A DNA stretch of 64,000 nt, from positions 124,001 through 188,000 of the forward strand of contig VZRG01001059.1 in NCBI GenBank assembly GCA_013397435.1, written 5' to 3'. This document shows, in pieces, positions 13,813 to 26,400 of the stretch. The notes below the pieces were generated by a model that was given only the letters and a program-made list of their open reading frames with translations, was not told where the DNA came from and made no database searches. The DNA comes from Erythrocercus mccallii. Lineage: Eukaryota; Chordata; Aves; Passeriformes; Dicruridae. Positions within the stretch are counted from its first letter, which is position 1, and every line of letters begins with the position of its first letter. The position numbers and the translations under genes are program-made.

Positions 13813-16189
13813 CTGCATAGCACAACGGGCATTTTACCAGCATGCAGGAAGACAAAGGTCTCTGTGTGTTTTATATTAGCACAGTGAAAAACGTCTTATT
13901 GAGTCTATCTGGAATGCATAGGTGGGAACCTTAACCCCTCATATGCAGACCTGAGAACTGAAGTAAATTAATAAAAGGGCACGAGCTTCATTCCTTTGGC
14001 AGTGGGAGGTCTTTCTGGACCATATGCCTTGACAGCTTTGTTCAACCTTATGTATTTAATATCCATGTGACACCAGTGTAGTTAATTTACAAGTATTTTT
14101 TCCATTTTCTTCAGTTGGTGTATAATTGTTCTTTACCATAGACCAGAAAAGACAGAGAAAAGGCAAAAGCCCAAATCTTTTTTTTTTTTCTCTGCAAATT
14201 CAATTCTTATTTCTGTCATGGCCCATGTTCAAAACCCAAAGAATAAAACATACAGCTGTGACATAGGGGAATTGTCCAAAAAGGACGATGTCTGAAGGTT
14301 TATGATTAGGTTTTATATTCCCTCTGTCTACAGAACAGCACTTCCTGAATGTTTCTGTGGTGGGAAAACCATCCCAGCCATTTCCCCTTGTGGATGATGG
14401 TGTAATTAGAGCTGTAAAGAAAGAACCCATGACACTAAAAGGCTATAAGTGCTGCAGATTTAGGACAACAGGTTTCTATGGAAACTGAAGTGAAAATAGG
14501 ACCTTAAATGGGTGAATAACAATAATACAGAGTTTTCAGTTTGGATCAGTCTGTAAGTTGCAGCAAAATACCTGTCTTTCTGGCAGTTATTTGCATAATC
14601 TTTTCCATGGTGCTTTCAATGAAACATTGCCCCTCCAACTCTTAATTTCTATACAGAAACATTCTTTCCTTAAAAGAGAAGGATGAGGATTCCCCAATGG
14701 ATGGTATGCACCCATTTATAGATGTATTCAAAGTAATTTGAGCTTAATATAGGCAAATAAGTAACATAAGTGATGGCATCCATTCTCATCACTAGCACTA
14801 CTCATTGGAGTCCTTGGTAGTAGCTGAACTTTTTCCTGCACCAGATGGAATGTGAAGTCTTCTTACATTCTGGTTTAGTGATGATGCACTGGAAAGATGA
14901 GGCAATGCCAATGATACCTTTGCACATGATACGTGTCATTCACTGCGTGCTGTAGTTGCCAGTTCTTGATAACCAATTGTCTCCTGAAATTCTGCCGGAG
15001 TGTTTTTCAGTCTAAGACTGGGTTTCGTGTTTGCCATGGGAGATCCTTTCCCTCAGCTCTTCAGTATCTGAGGAAATTTGGAACAGCCTCTTCTTACTGG
15101 CAGGAAGTCTTTCCAGGATTTTTGGTAGAATATGCTGTCTTGCATTTGCTGTGCCATGCTTTAAGCAACATCTGAAAATGCCACAGCTAGAAATGCTCCA
15201 GGAAAGAACAAAAGGGGACTTGGCATTCTATGCACTGTTATTTTTTTCTTGAGCATTTAACCACAGTGGAAGAAATGAAACTGCAGTGAGGGAAAGATTG
15301 AACTGCTAGTAACAGAAATACCCATATGGTCCTGTTTGTTTCTGTAGAAACAGCCAGGCAAACTTTGTATAATAAATATACAAAGTTGGGAATATTTGGG
15401 TTGTAGACTACAGCTTTTTCTGCAATGCATTTGTATAGGCTAAATATATAGAAATGTACATGTAGCATTATTACTGAGAGGCAGCCAAACTGGGGCACAT
15501 CTGTGCAGTAATTGACCTGAGAGCTTATCATCCCCATGGCACTCTGAGTGGTTCATGGTGCTCTACAGCCTGAAACATGAATTAATTTTGCAAGCAGTGG
15601 CTAAAAGTCACATAAGCTGCAGTTTAACTCTTTGCAAACTGTCCCAGAAGAAAAGTCAGTCTCATAATGTGCTGGGTCTCTTTTCCTGCCCGCATTGGTA
15701 CAAAACCATTATTCCAAGTGGGAACCACTTCAAGCAGTCTATTGCCAGTCATTGAGCCTGAGCCAAGATCCTGGTTTGTGGGAGTGTCATCTACAGCAAT
15801 CCCAATCATTTCTGGTCTGAAACTTGTGTTCTACCATTTGAGTTTTAATTAAATAATACAGGCTTCCCTGACTCCCCAGCTTTATGTTGCCATAAGTGAG
15901 GGAGAAACTGTTTCTCTGTGCATGTGTCCAGAATCTCTCACTGCATGGCAAGCCAGGCAGATCCATGATTCTGGCTGCTCTGCTTGTGCAGGCTCAGGGC
16001 ACCATCCAGATGCTGACACACTGGCTCCAGACAGGCTCCCCACAGAATAAATCGTGTTAAATTCTTGATCTGATTGGCAGCCCTGGGAATTCAATTCAAG
16101 TCCCTGGGGAGAGGCAAGAGAGCATTTCTTTTCTCTTTGGCTATTGTCATGAAAATGAATAAATCCTTCTCCCTCCCCCCATCCTCAGG
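13813..16189. other. Non-coding stretch, nothing recognised
   Basis: Unique-looking, moderately AT-rich sequence with a T10 run near 14180. No frame above 100 codons and no recognisable element. Confidence 0.6.
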
Positions 16190-16325
16190 TTGTCACTGGC
16201 CTGGATTAATTTTGTGTACGTTTTTCATATTCCTTCCCTAGTTGCTTCTTGAGGAGGGGGATGGCTTAATTTTCTGTGCAAGTTTGAAGCAAAGCTGAGC
16301 AGCCTGGTAGGCGTTAATCCAGGAA
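16190..16325. promoter_or_regulatory. Candidate conserved non-coding segment
   Basis: Unique sequence with three TTAAT/TTAATT cores (near 16206, 16267 and 16314), sitting just upstream of the CpG-island-like segment at 16585. The call rests on composition and position only. Confidence 0.15.
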
Positions 16326-16584
16326 GGGAAGATGAGCGACCTGACTGAAGGCTCTGCAGCCTGCTGGCTCTGTGGCTGCCCGGTGTCCCAATTGTGCTGC
16401 CCCAGTAAAGACAGAGGCTCATCGGAGCCGATGGGGGCAAGGCTGGTCACACTCTACGCTTCTTTTAGCACATCCATCTCATCGTCATTCTCTTCTTGTT
16501 ATGATATTGCTTGGTGATTTGTCCAGGGATTTACCCATCCTTTTAGGCAAACATAAGTTATCTGCAGCTGGGCTGGGGCCTGGT

Positions 16585-16880
16585 GTGCCCCCCGTTAGGG
16601 GTCTGTCTGCCCCCGCTATCCGTGTGATACCAGGCACGGGGCATTGGCTCCCGGCACAGCCCGGTGAAGGAAGGGAGCAAGCCCCGCGCCGCAGCGCGGG
16701 TTAGCTGAGGCACAAATGAATTGGAGGGGAACGGCAGCTGGGACCCCGCGCAGGGGCTGGGCTGCAGCTCTCGGCAATTCCCGAGTGCCTGCGGGATGCT
16801 GTGCTGCAGACCGGGAGCCAGCCCGCAGTGTCAGAGCGGAGACCGCGGGGACCTGCTCGAACACGCCGATCTGAGGAAAC
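16585..16880. promoter_or_regulatory. CpG-island-like segment, strongest in the window
   Basis: I count about 25 CpGs in roughly 300 bp at an estimated 60-65% GC, an observed/expected ratio near 0.7 by hand count. That meets the usual sense of a small CpG island and is the densest in the window. A perfect 7-bp-stem hairpin with a 4-nt loop (CCCGCGC / GCGCGGG) lies at 16683-16700. Open frames cross it on both strands, as is usual in GC-rich DNA, with no recognisable protein. It could be an orphan or alternative promoter, or the first exon of an unannotated transcript; direction cannot be told. Confidence 0.45.
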
Positions 16881-17029
16881 CCATCCAGCCTTTGTTTCAG
16901 CAGAGCATTTGAGCATAGCAAAGCTTCACGTTTACTGCGGAGCTTGCAGGGGGAAAATGGAAAAAATGGAATTTTGTGCCGTACTTTTATTCGCTGAAAC
17001 TTTCTGATCTGTCTCTCCCCTTTGGAAGG

Positions 17030-17510
17030 CAAAAATGAAAAAAAAAATCTCTTTTGAGAGAAGAAATGATATCATTTTGAAAATGCTTTGTTTAAATTGA
17101 TTTATCATTAGTGAAATAAAGTTTTTTAATGGAAATTAAAAACTTCCCCAAAATTTTCTTTAGACAAGGTACCAGTATTTCTCAGTTTTATTTATAAGTT
17201 TAAAATTACTTACATGTTAAAGGATCTTGCTGAATCAGAACTTTAGAAGATAAGATTTATCTTAGCTACAATACCCATTTGAACTTAGGTAGAACATGTA
17301 AGTATGAGAGTTATATGCGCTCTCTTTTATCTCATAATTATAGGTCTTTAAAAACCTTTTTTTAAAGTGTATGTAATTATTATATAGAGCAGAGTTTTTA
17401 CCTTTAAATGTAATGTATTTCCATAAAAATTTACATATATTAATGCTAATCAGGGACAGGAAGAGAACCAGAATTTCACTAAACTTCTTCCTTTGAATTA
17501 GCACATCAGT
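17030..17510. other. AT-rich tract after the CpG island
   Basis: Composition switches abruptly from the GC-rich segment ending near 16880 to strongly AT-rich sequence. It holds an A10 run near 17038, a 14-bp perfect palindrome AAATGATATCATTT at 17064-17077, and an inverted pair of GATA sites (AAGATAA, 3-bp spacer, TTATCTT) at 17247-17263. The tract is not a simple repeat. Flexible AT-rich DNA beside a CpG island may mark an enhancer or attachment region, but this is inference. Confidence 0.4.
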
Positions 17511-18162
17511 GTCAGAAGTTGGGCTGAAAAATACAGATGTTGATACCAGCTGTGTTCCTCACTTGCAAAATTACCTAATGTCTCTGTTGGTCATCATTCT
17601 GTCAGGCTGCTTGGGAGTGCTGACACCTGGGTTGCTGTTGCTGCACTGTACTGTTAACACCTTGTTGACCTGAATGAGAAATTGGCGCCTCTTTTTAAGA
17701 CAATTGATTTAATGATTTATAATCTGCGGTCTGGAGGCTCCCAGAGCTTTTCTGAAGGTGCCAAAAGGAAAGTGAGCTTGTTGACAGTGTGCTTAGATTT
17801 GCTATAAAAAACCTAGGACAGCCAATGGGAAATTTTTTGCATCTGCAACCTGGAAAAGGTTGACAACTGTTGATTTAGACTGTCAGCAGTCTCAGCAGCC
17901 AGAGCTGCTCCTGGTCAAGATCTGGACATTTCCTTTCCAGCCTTCATGTGGGTTCCGGGTCTGTTCTCAGGCATTCTGTGTTCACAAAAGCGCTATAAAA
18001 ATAAAAATGTTCAGGGGGAAGTGATTATTCTTAGAAATATGAGCCAGTTTACATGGAAAAAAGATTATCTAAGTTGGAGGTGGGAAGCAATAATGGAGAA
18101 TTATTTCAATTCCAGAGAATTAAAAAAAAAAAATCCAGAAGCACGTGAAATGAGGGCTAGCA
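17511..18162. other. Non-coding stretch, nothing recognised
   Basis: Unique sequence with an A12 run at 18122-18133. No frame or element of note. Confidence 0.6.
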
Positions 18163-18214
18163 TGATGATGGTAAGAAACCCCTCTCTTTGATGATGGTAA
18201 GGACCCCCCCCCAG
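18163..18214 (+). repeat. 26-bp tandem duplication, imperfect
   Basis: Two adjacent units, 18163-18188 and 18189-18214, both start TGATGATGGTAAG and end in a C-rich half. The first 13 bases are identical; the second half differs mainly because the second copy has a long C run. This looks like a local duplication followed by C-tract change. Confidence 0.75.
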
Positions 18215-21200
18215 TAGAAGAGGAAGGACATAGCGGATTATAAATGTTGTTTTTGATAGTAACATTTTAAAAAGAGCTAAAGAAGATATTCTAGAGTCAC
18301 ATGTTGCAGGACATCTCGACAAAATGTAGCACTTCGCAAGGATCCAAAGAAGTAGAGAGGAAAATTTTCTAAGACTGGAAAAATATGGTGGGCATCAAAT
18401 TCCATGTGTAAATCAATTGAATGTTGAAGCTGCATTCATGATCTTGACACCTGCTCATTGTCTTTAAATGCTGAGAACGTCAAGAGCTGGATAAAAAAAG
18501 GATGAAGTGACATACAATGATAAAACTACAAGAACCATGTATGTCAAGGCATAAACCTCTGACTTGTGCCTGCTAGGAAGGAGCTTCCCTCTGAGTAGAC
18601 TGATCTGTAATTTGCCCACTGTAAAGCTCCACATGTTTACATCTTTGCAAGGGATTGTTTAGCAAAAAGGAAAACAAACAAATAAACAAAAAAAATTCCA
18701 GTTTATGAGGCACTGAAATCCTGGAGTGAATGAAATCCTGAGCTGCTGAACAGAACTTCAGTGGTTTGGAACCATGGCAAAGGCACCACTGTGCACACAG
18801 GTGGAGCTGTACTGCACTGGCTGTGGCACTCCCACCTGGCACTCGACTTGGATTTGGAATCGGAAGGAAAGCTGAGCATACTTGAAGAGGAGATTATTTT
18901 TCTGAACTTGTTTGAATATTGATGTTAATTTTTCATGTTGTTTTGTGATAAATACTTGAGTATCTGGAAGCTTTTCTTCTCCAATAGTTAGTGAACCAGA
19001 TCTGCACTGACCCAGCCTTTCCCAGTACCTAAATCTCTTAGAGAAGGATTTCTTTCCTAGCACAAGCATTTTGCATACAAGATAAATAGATATATTCTCT
19101 TTTAGGAAGTAATTTATGATGAGTAAGGGCTGAAAAGGCAACTGTTGCAATGGAGGCACTGCAGCCAAGTAGTAACAGCATTTAGGTACAGCATTTGTAT
19201 CCGTAGATAAATGACAAGAGCGTTGTTCAGTCCATCTGTGTAACATGAGAATGGCATATACACAGCTGACTGCAGGAAAGGAAACAGTGCTATTTTCTTT
19301 GAGATCTGCCTTTGTGCTATTTTAAGATGGCATCATTTTTGAATAAGGATAGTGGCAAGCTTGCTGTGGCTTATAAACCTTTAAATCAGCAGAGGTCCAG
19401 GATGAACAAGGAGCCCACCTACCTGCATAAAAGTCATCCCCCTGCATCTTGCCTGCAGTTTGAATACTAGAAAAGCAGAGCTTTTTTAGCCAAATTAATA
19501 TGTAATAGCTGAGTTATATCCAGTTGTGAGACATCTGAGACAATTTTAGCGTCAGTCTTTGGGATTATGATTTTCACCATGTATTCCTTTCTGCTGTGGC
19601 TTTAAAGAATAGCTTTAAAGTAGGCTCTGATTGAACATATGTTGCTGCCATCTTTGTACTGGTATGGGCACAATCAGAAGCCATAAGCATCTGGAGTAGA
19701 GCTTAGTGTCTATCAGAACATATTTCTTTTCTTTATGGCTTTGATTTACAATTTTTTCTCTCGAGTCACAATGAAAAGACTGGAATTTTTGATAATTTGT
19801 TTTTTAGAAAAAGGCAAGAAAGTGTTTCAAAATCTGTAGTCATTGTGAAAAAGAAGTTTTGGTACAGATGAAGCCTATGTACATTCAAGGAATGTTTCAG
19901 AGAGTTTGATAAATGACATTACTAGAAAGGGGCACAAAAGGTAGATTAATGCATTTCAATTTCCATTTTTGTGCATGATTCTGCAGCCACATACCAGTGT
20001 GTTCCAGGACAACCCTGATTGTCCAGCTGGAGAGAAGTGAGCATATCATCATGCCCATACCTTGGACAGGATCAGGCCCAGTGAACGCTGAGAGGCAGAA
20101 TAAAGCCAGTGGTATTGCAGGGACAGGATCTTCCTTTTGATGCTTTTGTTGATAGGTACAGCTGGCTTGTGCAATATACTGCAGAGGATCTGTGCATGTT
20201 ATATTGCTACAGAGGACAGTGCATGCCTTGGCTATAAGCATTAATTGTTGTTACTGCTCAGTGTTAGATCATTATACTAATTTGCTAGATGCAGAGCAGT
20301 TGCTACAGATTACATTGATGGCATCTGAGCAGATTACTAGGACTTGCAGTTTGCTGCAGGGCAGCAACCCATGTGAGAGAGATTAAGTGTCAAATTCTGC
20401 TCTCCAGTATACCATTGTAAACATCAATAATCCAATTGATTTTATCAAAGTAACTCTGGATTTAAACTGGTGTAATTAAGGGCATCCGACCTCATTGTTT
20501 TGTTATGTTTGTTAATACACACAATACTTTACAGCAGCAGTCTTTGTAGTGGGCAGGACAGGAATCTATAAGAGATTCCAGTACATAGCTAAGATTTTTG
20601 AAGGAGTCCAACTAACTAACGTGAGCCTTTCATTCACTTTATTTATCCTATGTTTAAGTGTCTGAACACCTCAGCCATACAGTGTAAAGTGGAAATGATG
20701 TTATAATGCAGTTTTATCCAACAACTGAAAGATAATGTCCCCATTTCTGACTGAGCTGTGTGCGTGCTGCAGGATTGCAGAGACAGAATGATGCACAAGA
20801 TATATAACACTGATTATACAAGATGAATGGGCTGTAGTGAATGCAAGTAACATTAGTGGTTACTCATGGATTTAGTACTTGATCTTTCTACCAGCAGAGC
20901 CTATATCTGAACAAATCTTCCCCCAGCTCTAGGGGGAGGAGAATCAGACCTGCTATTATACTGGGAGGGCACAGCCAGCTTGTGTGTGCTGCAGAGAACA
21001 GTGCATCGTAATGCAGATTACATTGGTTTGCTGCAGCGTCAGGGAATCTCCCAGTGGTGTGTGCTCTGTGATAGAAATGTCACTCAGCCTGCCTGCTTTT
21101 ATAAATAAGTGAGGTTATTTTAATACTACTCTTGTTAAATTCGCAGCTGCTAAAGCAGCTCTGAGTGGCTGGGGTAAGCCGGCTTCACCTCCAGCCACCC

Positions 21201-23370
21201 TGGATGGCTGCAGGATTTTCATGCTTGTTCATTCAAGGAGGAATGGCAATTTTCTTCTCATACCTTCCACCTGACCTTGCAGTTCTCTTGCATAGCAAAT
21301 GTTACAGGGAGGCTCATAGAAAGGGTGTGGAACAGACAGATGTGTTCTTGCAAGGGGAAGCAACCTTTGCCCCATTGTTCTGCAGCTCTGCTAAGTGCTT
21401 TGCCTCCCTGAGTGGAAGGAGCCAGGAACGAGTGCCTCTCTTGGCACCCCCTGGCAGTGTGGATGGCTCTGTGGGAAGCTGGGGCTCTCAGAGGAACAAG
21501 TAAAGGCCCTGCTAAACCTGTGTCCAGGGTCTTGTCACCTGCCTAGAAGCACTTCTGCATATGGGGTTTGTGCCTCTGGCTGCATCCTGCTTTGGGGCTA
21601 TTTGCCCTGGGGTAGGCCAGGGTGGCCAACAGCCACTGTTGGCTGTTGATTCCATAATGAATGTGCCAGAATTTAATTGGATGGCTACTGGGCCCTGTAT
21701 CTGACCCCTTCAGGAGACAGTCTTTCTTTGAGCCTTTTGATCTTTTGGTGTTCGAATTTCAGGATTGTATAAGTTGCTAATTCTTCTGGGAACTTGGTCC
21801 TCGCATGGGTGACCAGCTGTTGAAACAACAGTCACAGATCTGAAAATTGATGCTTAATGTTCCCTGGTGCTTCATACAGGAGAGGACTTGCCTCCTTTTC
21901 CATTTGCTAGAGACACTCAATGCCAAAACACTGGACTGGTTGGAGAAAACAGTGCAGGCAAGCAGAATATGATCTTAGCCTTGTGTGGTGTCTTGGCAAA
22001 ACCCTGAGTTAGAACACAAGAGGCTCGAGCTCTTTCCCAGACACATTTCCTCTGTTCTATTGCCTTAACTTCTCAACTGTATGCCTTGTTCCCTACCTGC
22101 CTGGTGAAATTTTAAGATTTCAGAGCCAAAGACAGTAACAGGATAGTGTGACATCTAATGGGGTAGGTAGGGCTTTAGTCTTTTTAGGCCAGGTGCAAAT
22201 GGGATCAGTGTTTGATGCCCTCTCTGGTTTGTTTTAAAATACCATATCCTGTGAGTCCATATGTCTTGCAATGCCAAACGTTGCAGCAAGCAGTTCTCTG
22301 ACATGTCTGCAGGTATTGTCATACAAATGATGAAGAGGTCCCACAGACAGCACTGCAGAAAGGGTGCCTTAACTCTTGAGATGTAGAGAAATGTGCTAAC
22401 TGCTTAGCATCAAAATGTTCTTGTTTTATTCATTGCTTGTCTCCTTCTGTTCCACCCACCTGTTGTGCCTGTCATTAACTGAGAGTACGATCACTTCAGA
22501 GCAGTTGCCATTTAAAAAGCAGACATAAATGTTCATAGAATTTCTGGCATAACAGACAGCATATTACTACTTTTATTGACAATACTTGCTAAAAGAAGCA
22601 ACAGAAGTTTTTACTCTCTCTTCTCATCTCTGCATTATCTATGAATCTGGGCTGTGCTCTGCTTAAAAATTATCAGCAGATAGATTATAGGTTCTGTCCT
22701 CTCTGGCCTGAGTCCCACTGAGAGTGATGGGGTCACAGTCTTGTGGTGCTTAGACTGACATTTTATTAATGCAGTTGAAGTACCAGTCAGAGATGACCAT
22801 GTGGCTGAGTTTGCCTCACTGACTTGGTCTGAAAACTAATTGTGTTTGCACTCTGGTTCTGGAAGACAGCAATGTGGAGCCCTATGCTATTGATTTTAAC
22901 TGAATAGAAGGAGCCTCCCAAGGAAGTGTTAAGGCTTTAACTTCATAGAGAGGAAAGCTGTTGTGCAATAGCAGTGATGAGGGTACCAAGGCTGACTTAG
23001 CTTGCAGGTCTGAGGAGTTTCTGTTACCAGTTCCTCCATTCATGAAAAGAAAATCCCATTCATCTTTCTCATTCTCAATTCTCCACTCTGTAAGCTACAG
23101 GAATTTAACCCACAGCATTCAGAGTAGGGATTTGGGAGCAGACTCATTTGCTTCCTTGACTGACCCATTGTTTTACTCTGACTAGCAACTGTGTACCAGG
23201 ACTGCTAACCTTCAGTGCATTAGTTTCTCTCCCAATTTTCTGCTCTCAAGAGCTAGGCTCTGTAATAGCCCAGGGAGGTCAGAATATCTGTGTGAGCGTT
23301 AAATGGATTTATGCAGCTTTGACACAGCCAGAATCACTGCTGCTCAGCTCTGTCATTGTTACTATAATAA
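18215..23370. other. Non-coding stretch, mostly unique
   Basis: No gene recognised; the longest frame is 162 codons on the minus strand at 18758-19246 and matches nothing I know. An A-rich run with CAAA units lies at 18670-18697. A 9-bp-stem hairpin is at 21627-21648 (listed separately). Confidence 0.6.
21627..21648. other. Perfect 9-bp-stem hairpin
   Basis: CAACAGCCA, a 4-nt loop CTGT, then TGGCTGTTG. It could form a small stem-loop in RNA or DNA, but it lies in sequence with no other sign of an RNA gene and is far shorter than a miRNA precursor stem. Confidence 0.5.
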
Positions 23371-23374
23371 CTTA

Positions 23375-23480
23375 ATTATTAGATTTCCGGTTGCTACTGT
23401 GTTGTTGTTGTAGGCACTGTATAAACATACAAAAAGTGATGATGGCCTCTGCCCTGAAGCTCTTGCAGTCCTGTGTACAT
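23375..23480 (+). repeat. Old MIR/CORE-SINE-like fragment
   Basis: The stretch TAGGCACTGTATAAACATAC, followed by a segment with GCCTCTGCCCTGAAGCTCTTG, follows the familiar sauropsid repeat phrase 'taggcactgtacaaacacata...gtccctgccctgaagagcttacaatc' with many changes. TTATTAG just upstream fits the start of the same family. It is ancient, short and inactive. The family name is given from memory of its general pattern, so the subfamily is uncertain. Confidence 0.5.
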
Positions 23481-26400
23481 GAGAGAGCAGACTGCTACAA
23501 TGAATGAATATTGTTGGACAATTAAGAGTATAAAGCAACAGTTGGGTTTTAGCCGCAGGTCCTCATAGTTCTCAGGTGCCAGTTTATGTTCAGGGTTGCC
23601 TTCTCCAGGATGCAGTGGGGCAGAGCTGCTTGTGTATCATTTATACAAATGTATGTTGGTTTGTGTTTAAACAATGTAAAACTTAGTTTTAGTGCAGAGT
23701 TTGAATCAGACAAGAAGCCCAAGATAACTGGTGGGGCACTGCCCTGTGCCAGATAGAGCTTGAATGGCTGCTATAAAAACCACTGATGGATAGTTGATGG
23801 TTTTCATTGCCCTGGCCCAGTTTCATCACATAACGTAGTATGAATTATCACATCTTCCCCATGATATCTTTGGCTTCCTCTGCTGGCTTCCCCTGGTTAC
23901 TCTGACCAACATAGTTTAGTTGATAGAGATGCTGGGAAAAGGAGACTCTTGCAGGTGCTCCCATGAGTTATAGACATATAGAAGTATTCACATTGAACTG
24001 GTCCACAGCTACTATGAAGACTGATTTTGATTCTGGGAGGTTACTAATTAAGCAGGAACTCCAGAAACATGGTGTATACACATTAGTCACACTGGGCAGA
24101 TAATAAACTCAACAAAAAAAACCCACTCAGAGTCAATAGTTGTGGCAAGTTGTTGGCAAATATTCCAGATAAGTTAGGCACTCCAGGAAGTATTGCAAGT
24201 ATCCTGGTGTGTATTGTGTTTGCATAGATCATCAGATAAGGCTATGTTACACTGTTAACACGATGATTGGAAATATCTGTTTCTGGTTATTTGTTGGGAG
24301 GGTTTAATGGTTTTGACTTGAAGGGCTTGAAATTTTAATGATTTAATTAATTGTGGTTAGGAAATATGACTTCTAGTTGGTATAGCTGCATGCTAAGAAG
24401 TCATAGCACAAAGGCAGGTACAGTGATATTGGTTATTCGTAGGATGTATTCCAGGCAGGAGGAGGTGAGGATCCTGCCTGAGCTCAAGAAGAGCCAGGAA
24501 GGATTGCCCTGCAGGGAGGCAGAATTTTACCATCAGCTGCTTCCAATGAGCAGCTGCTCAGCTCCTGCCTCTGGGCTCTGACTTCCTGCAGCTGATGGGT
24601 GGTGCTTTGCTTCTGTGTGAAACTGCAGCCTCTGTGAGGTCCTTCCAGGCATTTCGTGTGCAGCTGTCTGACTAAAAACTGTGGAGGGATGGCATAGCAG
24701 GGTTCCAAAGGGGGAAAAAAGAAGGGGAAAGTGCCTCTGCATATCACTGTGCTTTAGGCAGTGCTGCAAGAGGTGACTGTCCCACGTTCCCTAAAGGAAT
24801 GGGAAATCTGCATAGAGTGCCTTTAAGACAAGGTCTGCTTGGCTGGGGAGGTTTGTAGGTATCTTGGTATAACAAAGAAGTGCAGCTCTCCAGCACAGAC
24901 TGAGCCCCAGGCAAAGCTCCAGACAGGAGCTGTTGTGTTCCTGTTTGACGTGGTGTGACTTGCTTTTAGAGATGTGGGGAACCACAAGCTGCTTGGGCAC
25001 TTGCATCCTTCATGATGCCTGATATGCTCTGCATGACACCAATGAACACAGTTAATCATTTCCATGTGCGTCAGTACCTCAAGGTACTAAAATCTGATGA
25101 GAAGTTGCTCTGATGCTTGTGTTAGTACCAGTGCTAGGGTCTGACATGTCACGGTTTTATAAACTGGTCTCTCTTATTTTCATGACTTCTTGAAAAATCA
25201 GTTTTTCTTCCCTTGCTTGCTTTGTTTCATTGCTGATGAAAGCATGGTCTCTTCAAATGCATCATCCTACGCTGGCATCCAGTGGTTTTGGCTGTTCTTG
25301 TTTTCAGCAGACTTTGCAGAAGACGTTCTTCATATCGCTGAAGTTTGCAGGATCTGACTTGTCTTCATCTACACGTAACTAGCAACTCTTTGATAAATAA
25401 CATTTTACCCAAGTAAGCTTATAGAATCCCATCATGTTTGGAGTATGTGTTCCTGCTCCCTGTTTTGAGATATCAGCAAGAAACAGGGTTTTATTGGTAC
25501 TTTATTTAACAAAGGAAAACCAAGCCATAGCACCAATCTTTGATTTAACTCAGCTATAAAAGTCAGTGTTTGTGGGTTTGTTGTGTGGAGTTGGAAACAA
25601 TCACAAAAGTAGTTTTTTCCAGCATTAGAGATCTTTCCTGACACACCAGCCTTTTTGTCTTAACCGACTTTTTTTGTGGTCTTGCTGCTTTCATGTTATT
25701 TTCATAAGCCTTCTTTGCTGACCCTAAACTTTTTGATATATTCAGCTCTTGAAGTACTAGTTATTATTTCCTATTTTGTTTAGGCTTCTCTGCTGTTGTT
25801 TTCATATTGCAGTCTTGCAGACTTTCTATCTACTGGCTTTTCTCTCTTTCTGAAGCTCCTTCAGAAATGATGCATTATATAAGAGATTGCATGTAATGAG
25901 GAATCTTTGCCTGTCCAGAGGTTTCTATCTCCATGGGACATATTTGTGGCTGGCATTTGCAGGAATGTCATGGATAAGGAGATAGTCAAAAATCTTGGAT
26001 GTTTGTGCTGCAGTTGCAGGCCTTGGTGGAGAAAACATGAAAGGCGAGTTCCATGGCAAAGGAGTGTGTGTGTGAAAGCAGGCAGTAAGACTTTTCTTGT
26101 CTTGAGCTGCGTGTAACAGTATTTTTAGTTGAAATCCATGCAGTAGCAAGTGAATTTATATATGGCATGGGAAAGATGGCAGAACTGGGACCATAATTTT
26201 GACAGTAATGGGCTTGAAAAAACTAGCATTGAGCCAAATAACCCCTAATGGCCACATCAGGTGAGCCTGTGCAGGAGAGACCATGCTTCTCAGAAAACCT
26301 AATTGGTCCAGGCAGAATGCCATCCTAACACAGCTGGATTGCTTCTGGTTCCTCACTAGTGCTGAGCAAGCTTAGCTGCAATTATCTGCCTAGCTCTATA

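Noticed and set aside
18758..19246. 162-codon minus-strand open frame
   Set aside because: No recognisable family or codon pattern; consistent with chance in 64 kb read in six frames.
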